Shown here: positions 34,747 to 43,363 of the stretch, piece after piece
Layout: every line of letters starts with the position of its first letter
Numbering within the stretch: the stretch's first letter is position 1
NCBI GenBank assembly: GCA_945861785.1
Contig: CAMAWD010000051.1
Coordinates: 1 to 43,511 of the forward strand
Origin: Rhodoferax sp. OV413
GTDB lineage: Bacteria; Pseudomonadota; Gammaproteobacteria; Burkholderiales; Burkholderiaceae_C
Direction of reading: 5' to 3'
DNA length: 43,511 bases
Made by a program: the position numbers and the translations under genes
Notes under the pieces: model-generated
Seen by the model: the letters and a program-made list of their open reading frames with translations, nothing else
What the model was told of the DNA's origin: nothing
Databases searched by the model: none

Positions 34747-35349
34747 GTGGCTGATAAACCTGCTGATAAACCTGCTGATAAACCTGCTGATGCTGCTCCG
34801 CCGCCAAAGAGCAAGAAGCTCCTGCTGATTGTTGGCGTGCTCGTCGTCGTGCTGGCACTGGCGGGTGGCGGTGCCTGGTTCTTCATCAGCAAGCAGCGCG
34901 CCGCTGCCGACGACAGTGAGCATGAATCTGCGGCCCACGCCGCACCAACGGTCGGCCCTCCGACCTACCTGCCCTTGGACAACATGGTGGTGAATCTGTC
35001 CGATCCGGGCGGCGAGAAGGTCGCTCAGATTGGCATCACCTTTGAGTTGTTTGATGCAAAGGCGGCGGAGCGGGTCAAGCTGTACTTGCCAACCATTCGC
35101 AGCAGTGTGTTGCTGCTGGTATCCCAACGTAGCTCTGAGGAGTTGTTGCAGCGCGAAGGAAAGGAAAAGCTGGCAGCCGATATCCTGAGAGAGGCGGCAC
35201 GTCCTTTTGGAGGTGGCGACGACGAGGTCGAGCAAGAACCCGAAAAGCCGGCAGCGGGCGCCAAGAAGGCAAAGGCCGTCAAGAAGCCGAAGGCACGCCA
35301 GCAAATGCCAGTGACGGGCGTTCTTTTTTCCAGCTTTATTGTCCAGTGA
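34747..35349 (+). CDS. fliL: Flagellar basal body-associated protein FliL
   Basis: A 200-residue single-pass inner-membrane protein that surrounds the stator. GTG start at 34747 with GGGATGA just upstream. Order: a repeated Ala-Asp-Lys-Pro tail (residues 2-15), a Lys-rich stop-transfer flank, a transmembrane helix (about 25-47), and a periplasmic stomatin-like domain (YLPLDNMVVNLSD; VKLYLPTIRSSVLLLVSQRS). The C-terminus carries a long Lys/Ala/Pro-rich insertion (about 155-185) before GVLFSSFIVQ, the usual FliL end. The insertion is unusual in length. Confidence 0.93.
   Translation: MADKPADKPADKPADAAPPPKSKKLLLIVGVLVVVLALAGGGAWFFISKQRAAADDSEHESAAHAAPTVGPPTYLPLDNMVVNLSDPGGEKVAQIGITFELFDAKAAERVKLYLPTIRSSVLLLVSQRSSEELLQREGKEKLAADILREAARPFGGGDDEVEQEPEKPAAGAKKAKAVKKPKARQQMPVTGVLFSSFIVQ
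34750..34791 (+). repeat. Tandem 12-bp repeat at the fliL start (three copies plus half)
   Basis: Three identical copies of GCTGATAAACCT (34750-34785) and a half copy GCTGAT encode Ala-Asp-Lys-Pro repeats directly after the start codon. The unit is a multiple of three, so slippage would change the length of the cytoplasmic tail but keep the frame. Confidence 0.95.
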
Positions 35350-35370
35350 ACGACTCCGTCCGACTCGCAA

Positions 35371-36363
35371 ATGAGTGAATCCTTCCTGTCCCAAGAAGAG
35401 GTTGATGCGCTGCTTGAGGGGGTGACCGGCGAGAACCAGGCACCGATTGAGGATACGGCGCAGAAGGGCGAAGTCCGCGGCTACGACATGTCGAGCCAGG
35501 AACGCATCGTGCGGGGCCGGATGCCGACGATGGAAATCGTCAATGAACGGTTTGCGCGCAATCTTCGCCTGGGAATGTTCAATTTCATTCGCCGCACGCC
35601 TGAGGTGTCCATCGGCGGGGTCGCGGTTCAGCGCTTCGGTGCTTTTTTGCGCGAGCTTGCTGTACCCACCAATTTCAACATCGTCGCAGTGCGTCCGTTG
35701 CGCGGCAGTGGGCTGATTGTGTGCGAGCCATCACTCATTTTCGGTGTCATCGACACGCTGTACGGAGGCAGCGGCAAGTTTCAGACCCGGATCGAGGGCC
35801 GGGATTTTTCGGCGACTGAACACCGCGTAATTCTTCGTCTTGTAGGTGTGATCATCGAAGAGTACAAGAAAGCTTGGAAGGGTGTTTATCCGATCGAGTT
35901 GGACTACCAGCGATCGGAGATGCAACCTCAGTTTGCCAGCATCGCGACCCCGAGCGAGATCGTTGTCTCCACGTCATTTCAGTTGGAAATCGGAGACATC
36001 TCGGGCGCTATCCACTTCTGCCTGCCTTATTCTACGCTGGAGCCTATCCGCGATGTGCTGTATGCCTCTACACAGGGCGATTCGGTGGAGGTGGATCGGC
36101 GCTGGGTCAATCTGCTGACGCGTGAGATCCAGGCGGTCGAAGTCACCATGGTGGCCGAGTTGGCAAAAACCAGGACAACCGTGGAGCAACTGCTGGAGAT
36201 GAAGGCGGGAGACTTCATCGAACTTGACCGCCAGCCCAAGATACAGGCAACGGTGGACGGTGTGCCTTTGTTCGAGTGCCAATACGGTACTCATAACGCC
36301 AAGTATGCGATCCGGATCGACAAGAGTCTGAGGACCGTGGACCACGGTTGGATGGGAGATTGA
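35371..36363 (+). CDS. fliM: Flagellar motor switch protein FliM
   Basis: A 330-residue C-ring protein. The N-terminal SFLSQEEVDALLEGV is the CheY-P binding segment. The CheC-like middle domain (about 45-230: GRMPTMEIVNERFARNLR, IVAVRPLRGSGLIV, FGVIDTLYGG) and the SpoA C-terminal domain (about 250-330: LEMKAGDFIELDR) follow. It starts 21 bp after the fliL stop and ends one base before the fliN ATG. Nothing unusual in it. Confidence 0.98.
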   Translation: MSESFLSQEEVDALLEGVTGENQAPIEDTAQKGEVRGYDMSSQERIVRGRMPTMEIVNERFARNLRLGMFNFIRRTPEVSIGGVAVQRFGAFLRELAVPTNFNIVAVRPLRGSGLIVCEPSLIFGVIDTLYGGSGKFQTRIEGRDFSATEHRVILRLVGVIIEEYKKAWKGVYPIELDYQRSEMQPQFASIATPSEIVVSTSFQLEIGDISGAIHFCLPYSTLEPIRDVLYASTQGDSVEVDRRWVNLLTREIQAVEVTMVAELAKTRTTVEQLLEMKAGDFIELDRQPKIQATVDGVPLFECQYGTHNAKYAIRIDKSLRTVDHGWMGD

Positions 36364-36364
36364 C

Positions 36365-36817
36365 ATGGCAGTAGACGATAAGCCGGAAGGCGAAAAGGCC
36401 GATGACACGGATGGCTCCGCCGATTGGGCAGAGGCGTTGCTCGAGCAGCAAAAGGCAACGGGCTCGGGTGAGGACGTCTCGGGAGGGGTTTTGTCTGGCG
36501 AATCCCCACGGCCCTTTTCCTCGGGGGGGGGGGCTAGCCCGGACGCACCGGCCCGAGATATCAACATGGTTCTGGACATTCCGGTCCAGTTGTCAGTGGA
36601 GTTGGGTCGTACCAAGGTGTCCATCAAGCACATTCTCCAACTGGGACAGGGTTCGGTCGTCGAACTCGATGCGCTCGCGGGAGAGCCAATGGATGTGCTG
36701 GTCAACGGTTACCTGATCGCCCAGGGCGAGGTGGTCGTCGTGAACGACAAGTTTGGCATTCGCCTGACCGATGTCGTCACGCCATCAGAGCGCTTGCGCC
36801 GCATCAACAAGGGTTAG
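36365..36817 (+). CDS. fliN: Flagellar motor switch protein FliN, with G11 run in its variable N-terminus
   Basis: A 150-residue C-ring protein. Residues 1-65 are a variable acidic tail; the SpoA domain follows (about 66-145: MVLDIPVQLSVELGRTKVSIKHIL, VVVNDKFGIRLTDVV). In the variable part, codons 53-57 contain an uninterrupted run of eleven G (36523-36533) encoding the Gly triplet. As given, the frame is intact; loss or gain of one G would cut off the whole SpoA domain and so abolish motility and export. It is coupled to fliM (one base between) and followed by fliO 7 bp later. Confidence 0.96.
   Translation: MAVDDKPEGEKADDTDGSADWAEALLEQQKATGSGEDVSGGVLSGESPRPFSSGGGASPDAPARDINMVLDIPVQLSVELGRTKVSIKHILQLGQGSVVELDALAGEPMDVLVNGYLIAQGEVVVVNDKFGIRLTDVVTPSERLRRINKG
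36523..36533 (+). repeat. Homopolymer of 11 G within fliN
   Basis: TC followed by eleven G and then CTAGC. Long G runs inside coding sequence are prone to slipped-strand mispairing and act as phase-variation switches in many bacteria. A sequencing error in the run is also possible. Confidence 0.9.
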
Positions 36818-36824
36818 CGGCGGT

Positions 36825-37151
36825 ATGACACAGTCATTGTTGTGGGTCGCAGGGTTTGTTGTCTTGCTGGCCTTGTTGCCAGTGGGCATCAAGTGGGTGC
36901 AGGCCCGGGCTGGCAGCAGCACCACAGTATTTGGTGCGGGCAGCAAGGTTCTGTCGGCAGTCGCCGTCGGACCGCAGCAACGTGTGGTCACGGTGGAGGT
37001 CGGGCCAAACGACGCCAGAATCTGTCTCGTTCTGGGTGTGACCCAACAATCGATCGCCTGCCTGCATTCGTTTGCGGCTGTAGCCGCCCGTCCACTTGCC
37101 GGTGTGCCTGTTGCCACGATGCCACCCATTTTTGGGAACCCTAACCCGTGA
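36825..37151 (+). CDS. fliO: Flagellar biosynthesis protein FliO
   Basis: A 108-residue membrane protein that helps assemble the FliP ring. Start at ATG 36825 ([10 protein letters not shown]), which puts the single transmembrane helix (about 5-22) at the N-terminus as expected; the frame upstream lies inside fliN. The cytoplasmic part contains the short FliO-like stretch [13 protein letters not shown] and [14 protein letters not shown]. The shortness and low conservation are normal. The stop overlaps the fliP GTG by 3 bp (GTGA). Confidence 0.88.
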   Translation: MTQSLLWVAGFVVLLALLPVGIKWVQARAGSSTTVFGAGSKVLSAVAVGPQQRVVTVEVGPNDARICLVLGVTQQSIACLHSFAAVAARPLAGVPVATMPPIFGNPNP

Positions 37152-37921
37152 CGGTATTGCGTGGACGCCGTCGCGATGTCCGCATGACACGCTTGCCGAT
37201 CGGTGTGCTGGCGCTGCTGGGCAATGGCCTTGCGTTTGCCCAGACTGCGGGGCAATTGCCGCTATTGGTGGGGACCGGCCCATCCGGGATGAATTTTTCG
37301 GTTCCCGTGCAGACGCTGCTGTTCTTTACGGCGCTGTCGTTTCTGCCGGCGGTCTTGCTCATGATGACTGGGTTTACGCGCATCGTCATCGTACTCTCGC
37401 TGTTGCGCCAGGCCCTCGGAACACAGTCGTCTCCGCCAAACCAGGTGATTGTCGGGTTGTCCTTGTTTCTCACCTTCTTTGTCATGGGGCCAACTCTGGA
37501 CAAGGTCTACAACGACGCCTACTTGCCCTACAGCAAAAACACCATGGCGTTTGAACAGGCGCTAGACAAAGCCGAAGTGCCGATGCGCCAATTCATGAGC
37601 CGCCAGACCAGGCAATCCGACCTGGCCCTTTTTGTGCGGTTGGCCAATCTGCCTCCCAACTCCACCGCCGCGACTGTGCCGATGCGCGTATTGGTGCCCG
37701 CTTTCGTGACCAGCGAGCTGAAGTCGGCGTTCCAAATTGGGTTCATGATCTTCATACCCTTTCTTGTGATCGACATCGTCGTGGCGAGCGTGTTGATGTC
37801 CCTGGGAATGATGATGTTGTCGCCGGTCTTGGTGGCGCTTCCTTTCAAGCTGATGCTTTTTGTGCTGGCCGATGGTTGGAACTTGCTCATCGGTTCGTTG
37901 GCCGCGAGTTTTGTGAATTAG
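37148..37921 (+). CDS. fliP: Flagellar type III export gate protein FliP
   Basis: A 257-residue export-gate component with a cleavable signal peptide (hydrophobic stretch ending LAFA-Q near residue 31) and four transmembrane segments. Strongly conserved pieces: [50 protein letters not shown] and [17 protein letters not shown] at 37148 overlaps the fliO stop; ATG at 37184 (MTRLPIG) is a possible alternative start that would give a more usual signal peptide length. The order fliO-P-Q-R is canonical. Confidence 0.97.
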   Translation: MTVLRGRRRDVRMTRLPIGVLALLGNGLAFAQTAGQLPLLVGTGPSGMNFSVPVQTLLFFTALSFLPAVLLMMTGFTRIVIVLSLLRQALGTQSSPPNQVIVGLSLFLTFFVMGPTLDKVYNDAYLPYSKNTMAFEQALDKAEVPMRQFMSRQTRQSDLALFVRLANLPPNSTAATVPMRVLVPAFVTSELKSAFQIGFMIFIPFLVIDIVVASVLMSLGMMMLSPVLVALPFKLMLFVLADGWNLLIGSLAASFVN

Positions 37922-37930
37922 GCGCCACCG

Positions 37931-38200
37931 ATGAACGCGCAGATGGTGCTCACCATGGGTCAGGAAGCCCTGTTGACCCTGTTGATGGTGTCGGCGCCCG
38001 TGTTGGGCGTGGTGTTGTTGGTGGGCCTTTTTGTCAGCGTGGTCCAGGCTGTGACCCAGATCAATGAGGCCACGTTGACGTTCATACCCAAACTGGTTGC
38101 TGCGGTTGTCGTCTTTGCCCTCGCTGGTCCCTGGATGCTCAACGTGTTGATTGACTACATCCGCCGGACGATTGAGACGATCCCGGCCTCGTTGATCTGA
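37931..38200 (+). CDS. fliQ: Flagellar type III export gate protein FliQ
   Basis: An 89-residue inner-membrane protein with two transmembrane helices (about 14-37 and 53-74), the small component of the FliPQR gate. TMGQEALLTLLMVSAPVLGVVLLVGLFVSVVQAVTQI and the EATLTFIPKLVA segment are highly typical. It follows fliP after 9 bp and precedes fliR by 16 bp. Confidence 0.97.
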   Translation: MNAQMVLTMGQEALLTLLMVSAPVLGVVLLVGLFVSVVQAVTQINEATLTFIPKLVAAVVVFALAGPWMLNVLIDYIRRTIETIPASLI

Positions 38201-38216
38201 AGCCGGCGCCTTCCTC

Positions 38217-38984
38217 GTGATTTCACTGACTGAAGCCCAGTTGATGGCGTGGGTTTCGCCTGTTCTCTGGCCGTTTCTGCGTGTCCTTGCCGTCTTCACT
38301 GTGGCGCCCGTTTTTTCTTCCCGGTCGTTTCCTTTGCGGGCCAAAATCGGGTTGGCGTTTTTGGTTGCATTCGCCGCGCAGGGCAGCATGCCAAACCAGC
38401 CAACAATCGACATCAACGGCCCAGAGGCGTTTGGCGCGGTTGTCCAGCAAGTCGGCATCGGGCTGGCGATCGGGTTTACGGTGCGACTTGTTTTCGCCGC
38501 CTTCGAACTTGCGGGACAGGTTGTCGGGTTCCAGATGGGGCTGGGATTCGCTGCTTTTTTCGATCCGGCAAGCAGCGCCCAGTCGAGTGCGATGGGGCGG
38601 TTCTACGCCAACATGGCAGCGCTTCTGTTCCTGGCCCTCAATGGACATTTGATGGTGATCATGGCGGTCGTCCACAGCTTTGCTGCGTTCCCGGTTGATC
38701 AAAACCTCCTGCAGGCTTTGGCGTCCATGAAACTGCAGACGCTGGGCGCCGAACTGTTTTCCAGCGCATTCTGGATTGCATTGCCAGTGGTTGGGATGCT
38801 CATGTTCGCCAACCTGGCGCTGGGGATGATCTCGCGTGTGGCTCCACAAATGAATATCTACGCAATAGGTTTCCCTGTGACCCTTGCCGTGGGTTTGGTT
38901 GGGGTGGCCGCGACACTGCCCATGCTTGACCAGCCTTTTGCGGCCTTGATGGAGCAGATGATGGAACTCTTCGCGCGAAGGTAG
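38217..38984 (+). CDS. fliR: Flagellar type III export gate protein FliR
   Basis: A 255-residue integral membrane protein with about six transmembrane helices, GTG start (MISLTEAQLMAWV). Family motifs: FTVAPVFSSRSFPLRAKIGLAF, AAFELAGQVVGFQMGLGFA, FFDPASSAQSSAMGRF and a C-terminal NIYAIGFPVTLAVGL. It is the last gene of the fliF-R block in this window; flhB does not follow here. The stop is only 6 bp from the stop of the convergent response-regulator gene. Confidence 0.97.
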   Translation: MISLTEAQLMAWVSPVLWPFLRVLAVFTVAPVFSSRSFPLRAKIGLAFLVAFAAQGSMPNQPTIDINGPEAFGAVVQQVGIGLAIGFTVRLVFAAFELAGQVVGFQMGLGFAAFFDPASSAQSSAMGRFYANMAALLFLALNGHLMVIMAVVHSFAAFPVDQNLLQALASMKLQTLGAELFSSAFWIALPVVGMLMFANLALGMISRVAPQMNIYAIGFPVTLAVGLVGVAATLPMLDQPFAALMEQMMELFARR

Positions 38985-38990
38985 TCGGTC

Positions 38991-39620
38991 CTACACCAGG
39001 TTGTTGCGGATGGCATAGACAGTCAGTTCCGCGTTGTTGGAGAGTTTGAGTTTTTCGAGTACGCGCGAACGGTACACGCTCACTGTCTTCGGGCTCAGCA
39101 TCAACTCGGTGGCTATGTCGGCGAGGCGCTTGCCCGACGCAATTTTCAGCAAGGTCTGAAGTTCGCGCTCTGACAAGGAGGCATGCAGCAACTCGTTGGA
39201 TGGGGCGTGCAGGTTGTCCACCAGCATTTGAGCGACAGCCGTGCTCACGTATTTCTTCCCCTTTGCGACGGTCCGCACGGCGGAGACCAATTCGACCGGG
39301 TCGCCCGCTTTGTTGACATACCCCTGTGCCCCGGCCCGGAGGCAACGTATGGCGTATTGGTCCTCGGGGTACATGGAGACAATCAGTACGCGGACCGAAA
39401 GATCACTGTCCTTCAGACTGGCAAGCACTTCGAGACCGCCCCGGCCAGGCAGGCTCAGGTCAAGGACCAGCACATCGCACGCCGTGTTTCGCAAGGCCTC
39501 ACGAACTTCCGCATAACTTCCTGTCTCGGCGACGACTTCGATGTCGGCCGCATCTGCCAAAGTGTCACGAATCCCGCGGCGTACCACGGCATGGTCATCA
39601 CAGAGAATTACCCGGATCAT
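38991..39620 (-). CDS. Two-component response regulator, NarL/LuxR family
   Basis: A 209-residue regulator: receiver domain (about 1-120) with the acidic pair Asp8-Asp9, phosphoacceptor Asp54 in LVLDLSLPG and conserved Lys in YVNKAGDP; and a C-terminal LuxR-type helix-turn-helix (about 145-205: LSERELQTLLKIASGKRLADIA, LSPKTVSVYRSRVLEKLKL). The ATG at 39620 overlaps the histidine kinase stop by 4 bp, so the two form one operon. The target genes are unknown; the position beside the flagellar genes is suggestive but not proof. It reads towards fliR. Confidence 0.95.
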   Translation of the reverse strand: MIRVILCDDHAVVRRGIRDTLADAADIEVVAETGSYAEVREALRNTACDVLVLDLSLPGRGGLEVLASLKDSDLSVRVLIVSMYPEDQYAIRCLRAGAQGYVNKAGDPVELVSAVRTVAKGKKYVSTAVAQMLVDNLHAPSNELLHASLSERELQTLLKIASGKRLADIATELMLSPKTVSVYRSRVLEKLKLSNNAELTVYAIRNNLV

Positions 39621-40729
39621 TCAGATGTGTCCTTGGATTTCGGAGCAATTGCGTCGGGCAGTGGCACCGACAGGATGATGGATGTTCCCTGACCGTCGCA
39701 GGTGCTCACGTCAAGCCAACCGCCGACTGACTTGGCGCGTTCGTGAAGACCTTTTAAACCATAAGCATTGGGCTTGACCATTTCCGTGCGAGAAAATCCC
39801 TGGCCGTTGTCGCTGACCTCAAGTGTCAACACGTTGCCGCTGTCGGTCAGATCGATTGTTACTTGATTGCAGCGAGCATGCTTTGAAATGTTGGTCAGCG
39901 CCTCTTGGGCAGTACGATATGCCGTCAGTTGAATGGCTTTGGGCAGATCGCGCTCCGTGTGTCTGGACTGGACGCTGGTTTTTATGCCTGTGCGTCGTTC
40001 GAAACCGGCGGCCAACCAGTCCACGGCGGCGACAAGGCCCTGGTCAAGGATGGCAGGTCGCAGGTTCATCATGATCCGCTGGCTTGCCCCCAGCGCATGT
40101 TGGAGCATCTCGGTCGCGGAGTTGACATGACTGAGTGTTTTTGGGTCTGACAAGTGGCGTCCGATCCATGCCAAGTCCAGTTTAACGGCCGCCAATGCGC
40201 CACCGATATCGTCGTGGATTTCCCTGGCGATCGACGCCCTTTCCTGTTCAATGGTCGATTGCAAATGTTCCGCAAACTCCGCCAATCGGCGTTCAGAGAC
40301 TGCGAGTTCGGCATCTGCGCGGTCCTTCGCCAAGCGGGTCTCCTGCATGTCGATCGCGCGATGGATGGTGTGGGCCAACTTCGCCACATCGTCTTTTTGC
40401 AGGTAGTCGCTCATGCCCAGCTTGATTGCTGCCACCGCGGCAGATTCGCCGATGGCGCCCGACAAGAGCACGAAAGGAGGGCACTTATCGTGCATTTTCA
40501 GCAGTTCCCAAGCGTCGATGGCAGTGAATCCCCGTAGTCGGTAGTCGGCGACGATCGCATCGAACACACGGTCCCGCACCATTGCGTCGAACTCCTCCAG
40601 TGTTTCCACCCGGTCGATCGTGAAGTCCATCTCGGCACGGCGCAGGGCCCGCAATACCAGTGCGTGGTCAACGACTGAGTCTTCCAGATGCAATATCCGG
40701 ACAGGCCTGTCATTTGGTTCGTCGAGCAT
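39617..40729 (-). CDS. Soluble receiver-histidine kinase hybrid (NarX-type HisKA_3)
   Basis: A 370-residue cytoplasmic sensor with no membrane segment. The N-terminal receiver domain (about 8-125) has the Glu16-Asp17 pair and phosphoacceptor Asp62 in IVADYRL; a coiled coil links to HisKA_3 with the phosphorylated His in ASIAREIHDDIGGALAAV (His172); then the HATPase (ALTNISKHA N-box, VSDNGQGF G-box). The start at ATG 40729 gives a short N-terminus before the receiver; no clear Shine-Dalgarno is visible, and the frame is open to 40804. The receiver in front suggests that another kinase or chemotaxis-like signal feeds this module. The overlapping regulator gene is its partner. Confidence 0.9.
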   Translation of the reverse strand: MLDEPNDRPVRILHLEDSVVDHALVLRALRRAEMDFTIDRVETLEEFDAMVRDRVFDAIVADYRLRGFTAIDAWELLKMHDKCPPFVLLSGAIGESAAVAAIKLGMSDYLQKDDVAKLAHTIHRAIDMQETRLAKDRADAELAVSERRLAEFAEHLQSTIEQERASIAREIHDDIGGALAAVKLDLAWIGRHLSDPKTLSHVNSATEMLQHALGASQRIMMNLRPAILDQGLVAAVDWLAAGFERRTGIKTSVQSRHTERDLPKAIQLTAYRTAQEALTNISKHARCNQVTIDLTDSGNVLTLEVSDNGQGFSRTEMVKPNAYGLKGLHERAKSVGGWLDVSTCDGQGTSIILSVPLPDAIAPKSKDTSE

Positions 40730-40918
40730 CTTGCAACATGGGTTGAGTGGCCATCGCGGGCCATATCGAGGGGTGCTTCCGCCAAGCATTGGCTCTGCCT
40801 GCAATCAGAAATCGACGGCCTGCCTGATCAAGCTGGGAAAAGCCAATGCCGATGGCTGCACTGCATCGAAATTCTAGTGCTTTCCCTTTGGTCTGGAATG
40901 GCCTGGCTGACGCGGCTC

Positions 40919-42817
40919 TCATATAGTTTCTTGCTTGGCCGTCAGTGCATCCCACTGTTCCATTGCGGCAAGCAATTCTTCATCGATGACGGCGTCGCGG
41001 GAGAACAGGTGGCGCGCTCGGTCAGGGTCGCGCAGGTAAAGGCCACCATCAGCTAGTTCAACCCTTAGTGCCGCTTGCTCGGTCTCCAGCGTTTCGATTG
41101 CGTGCAGCAATCCGTCAAGGTGTCTTTGTTCTTTGGCGCTAAGCTTTGGGCCGGTGATTTTTGGGGTGGTCGGTTGACCAACTGATTTCACTTCTTTGGT
41201 TTTCGAATTGGTCGATGCCGCGCCGCTTGCGCTCGCAAGGGATTGAACCGCACGCATCCTTGCGGATTGAACCAACCAGTCCGCAACGCCGCCTTCGAAC
41301 TCACGCCATTTGCCGGCACCCTCAAATGCCAGTGTGCTTGTTACCACGTTGTCGAGAAAGGTCCGATCATGGCTCACCAGGAAGACGGTTCCTTCGTAGC
41401 TCTGCAGCAAGTCTTCAAGCAGTTCCAAGGTGTCGATGTCCAAGTCATTGGTTGGCTCGTCCAATACCAGCACGTTTGCCGGCCTTGCAAAAAGCCGGGC
41501 CAACAACAGTCGATTGCGTTCCCCGCCAGATAACGAACGCACAGGCGAGTTTGATCGGGCTGGTGAGAACAGAAAGTCGCTCAGGTAGCTCTTGACGTGT
41601 TTGCGCTGGGTCCCGATCTCTATCCATTCGCTTCCTGGATTGATGAAGTCTTCGAGTGTTGCGTCGAGATCCAGAGTGTTGCGTAACTGGTCAAAGTATG
41701 CGATCTGCAGGTTTGCGCCCTGGCGAACTTTGCCGGAGTCAGGTTGGAGCTCGCCCAGAATAAGCTTGAGCAAGGTGGTCTTGCCGACTCCGTTTGCACC
41801 GATCAAGCCGATCTTGTCGCCACGAAGCACTGTGGCGGTAAAGTCCTTGACGATCAGCTTGTTCCCGAAAGACAAACTGATATCCGTGAGTTCCGCGACC
41901 AGTTTTCCGCCAAGCGCTCCTGCCGCGACGTCCATCCGAACACTTCCTACTGCATCCCGACGAACAGAGCGACGATGCCGAAGTTCTTCAAGTCGATTGA
42001 TGCGGCTTTGGCTTCGCGTGCGGCGGGCCTCCACACCTTTGCGGATCCAGACTTCTTCTTGCGCCAGCAACTTGTCGGCCTTTGCTGAGAGAACGGTCTC
42101 TTGTTGCATCTGCTCCTCTTTTTGGAGCAAATAGAGCGTAAAGTTTCCTGGGTAAGACCTAAGGTGCCCGCGATCGAGTTCAACAATCCTTGTTGCGACG
42201 CGGTCGAGGAAGGTCCGGTCATGGGTAATAGTCACTACGCTGCCGGAAAACTCAAGCAAGAGGTTCTCAAGCCAATCGATTGAATCGATGTCAAGGTGGT
42301 TCGTTGGTTCGTCCAGCAACAACACATCGGGCTTCCCCACCAATGCCTGCGCGAGGGCCACACGCTTTCGTGTGCCACCAGACAAGGCCCGGATCGGTGC
42401 CATTCTGTCCAGTCGGAGCCTGTCGAGTGTTTCGTTCACGCGTTGCTCCCAATTCCACCCATCGCGGGCCTCGATTGCATCTTGCAGGGCGTCGAGGTCG
42501 CCCAGGCCCTGGCAATACTCGTCAATCAGGGCGATGGTTGGCCCTACCCCGAGGCTGACCACTTCGAAAACGGTCGACGTTTCATCGAGCACTGGTTCCT
42601 GCGCAACATACGCCATCCTAGTGCTTTGCTGGACCTGGAGGAAACCGTCGTCCGGCGACTCGCTGCCCGCAAGAATTTTGAGCAAAGATGACTTTCCGGT
42701 GCCGTTGCGCCCGATGAGGCCGACGCGTTCCCCCGCTTCAAGCGAAAATCCGGCATGGTCAAGCAGTGCGACGTGTCCGTACGCCAACTGGGCGTCTATG
42801 AGAGTGAGTAAGGCCAT
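40919..42817 (-). CDS. uup: ABC-F family ATPase Uup
   Basis: A 632-residue soluble protein with two ABC domains: Walker A GRNGTGKS (first, near 36-43) and GANGVGKT (second), signatures LSGGTRKR and LSGGERNR, Walker B DVLLLDEPTN and NVLVLDEPTN. A linker with the Arg-rich EARRTRSQSRINRL helix lies between, and a charged coiled-coil C-terminus (about 555-625) distinguishes Uup from other ABC-F proteins. Members act on ribosomes, and Uup also affects DNA recombination and excision of transposons in E. coli. It is transcribed away from the rrn operon. The 113 bp to the histidine kinase (40730-40918) include no gene. Confidence 0.93.
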   Translation of the reverse strand: MALLTLIDAQLAYGHVALLDHAGFSLEAGERVGLIGRNGTGKSSLLKILAGSESPDDGFLQVQQSTRMAYVAQEPVLDETSTVFEVVSLGVGPTIALIDEYCQGLGDLDALQDAIEARDGWNWEQRVNETLDRLRLDRMAPIRALSGGTRKRVALAQALVGKPDVLLLDEPTNHLDIDSIDWLENLLLEFSGSVVTITHDRTFLDRVATRIVELDRGHLRSYPGNFTLYLLQKEEQMQQETVLSAKADKLLAQEEVWIRKGVEARRTRSQSRINRLEELRHRRSVRRDAVGSVRMDVAAGALGGKLVAELTDISLSFGNKLIVKDFTATVLRGDKIGLIGANGVGKTTLLKLILGELQPDSGKVRQGANLQIAYFDQLRNTLDLDATLEDFINPGSEWIEIGTQRKHVKSYLSDFLFSPARSNSPVRSLSGGERNRLLLARLFARPANVLVLDEPTNDLDIDTLELLEDLLQSYEGTVFLVSHDRTFLDNVVTSTLAFEGAGKWREFEGGVADWLVQSARMRAVQSLASASGAASTNSKTKEVKSVGQPTTPKITGPKLSAKEQRHLDGLLHAIETLETEQAALRVELADGGLYLRDPDRARHLFSRDAVIDEELLAAMEQWDALTAKQETI

Positions 42818-43014
42818 GGGCGGGCATTATCCAGCCGCTGTGTGACTATGCTTTCGGTGCCATACGCGGTGCAACCCAAAAAATTTCGACAGGCCTTCTC
42901 GAATTCACGATTTCGGTATAAGATCCTCCGCTCTACTTCGACCACAGTTAGCCTAGGTTGCTAAAGCACAGTCGGCAAGCATCGGATCCCTGATGCAAAA
43001 AAACTTGAAAAAGT

Positions 43015-43042
43015 TTGACCGGGCCTGAAAATTCAGTATAGA
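43015..43042 (+). promoter_or_regulatory. rrn promoter P1 candidate
   Basis: TTGACC (43015-43020), 16-bp spacer, TATAGA (43037-43042). The upstream AAAAAAACTTGAAAAAG stretch could be an UP element for the alpha subunit. Confidence 0.6.
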
Positions 43043-43115
43043 ATTCAAGGCTGCGCTGAAAATGCAGCGCAAGACGCAAAGTCTAGCAGGCAGAAAGAAG
43101 GAAAAGCCCTTCTAG

Positions 43116-43145
43116 TTGACAGGTTACTACAAACTGTGGGATAAT
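43116..43145 (+). promoter_or_regulatory. rrn promoter P2 candidate
   Basis: A perfect -35 TTGACA (43116-43121), 18-bp spacer, -10 GATAAT (43140-43145). It is located about 215 bp before the mature 16S end, typical of the second of tandem rrn promoters. Confidence 0.65.
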
Positions 43146-43363
43146 AGAAAGCTCGGCTGATTTCAGTCAGAGGTGGCAAGATGGGTAAAACCAGATTGCA
43201 GGTCATTAAAAATTTACAGCCGATAAGTGTGGGCGTTTGAAGGCAATTGCCAAGTTCTTCGGAACCAAGTCTTAATTGACTTACAAACGCTCATGAGAAT
43301 AGAAGTGAAGTTCACTTCAATTCCGTTTTTATGAGTGGCTCGAAAGAGCAAAAAATCAAGATC

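Larger units (their letters stand above)
42818..43363 (+). promoter_or_regulatory. uup upstream region and rRNA operon leader
   Basis: There are no coding sequences in these 546 bp. The base composition turns AT-rich. The right two-thirds is the rrn promoter and leader region with two promoter-like elements and short inverted repeats: GAAGTGAA-G-TTCACTTC at 43302-43318 and GCTCGAAAGAGC at 43338-43349. These probably form leader RNA structures used in antitermination and 16S processing. A boxA match could not be fixed with confidence. Confidence 0.75.
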
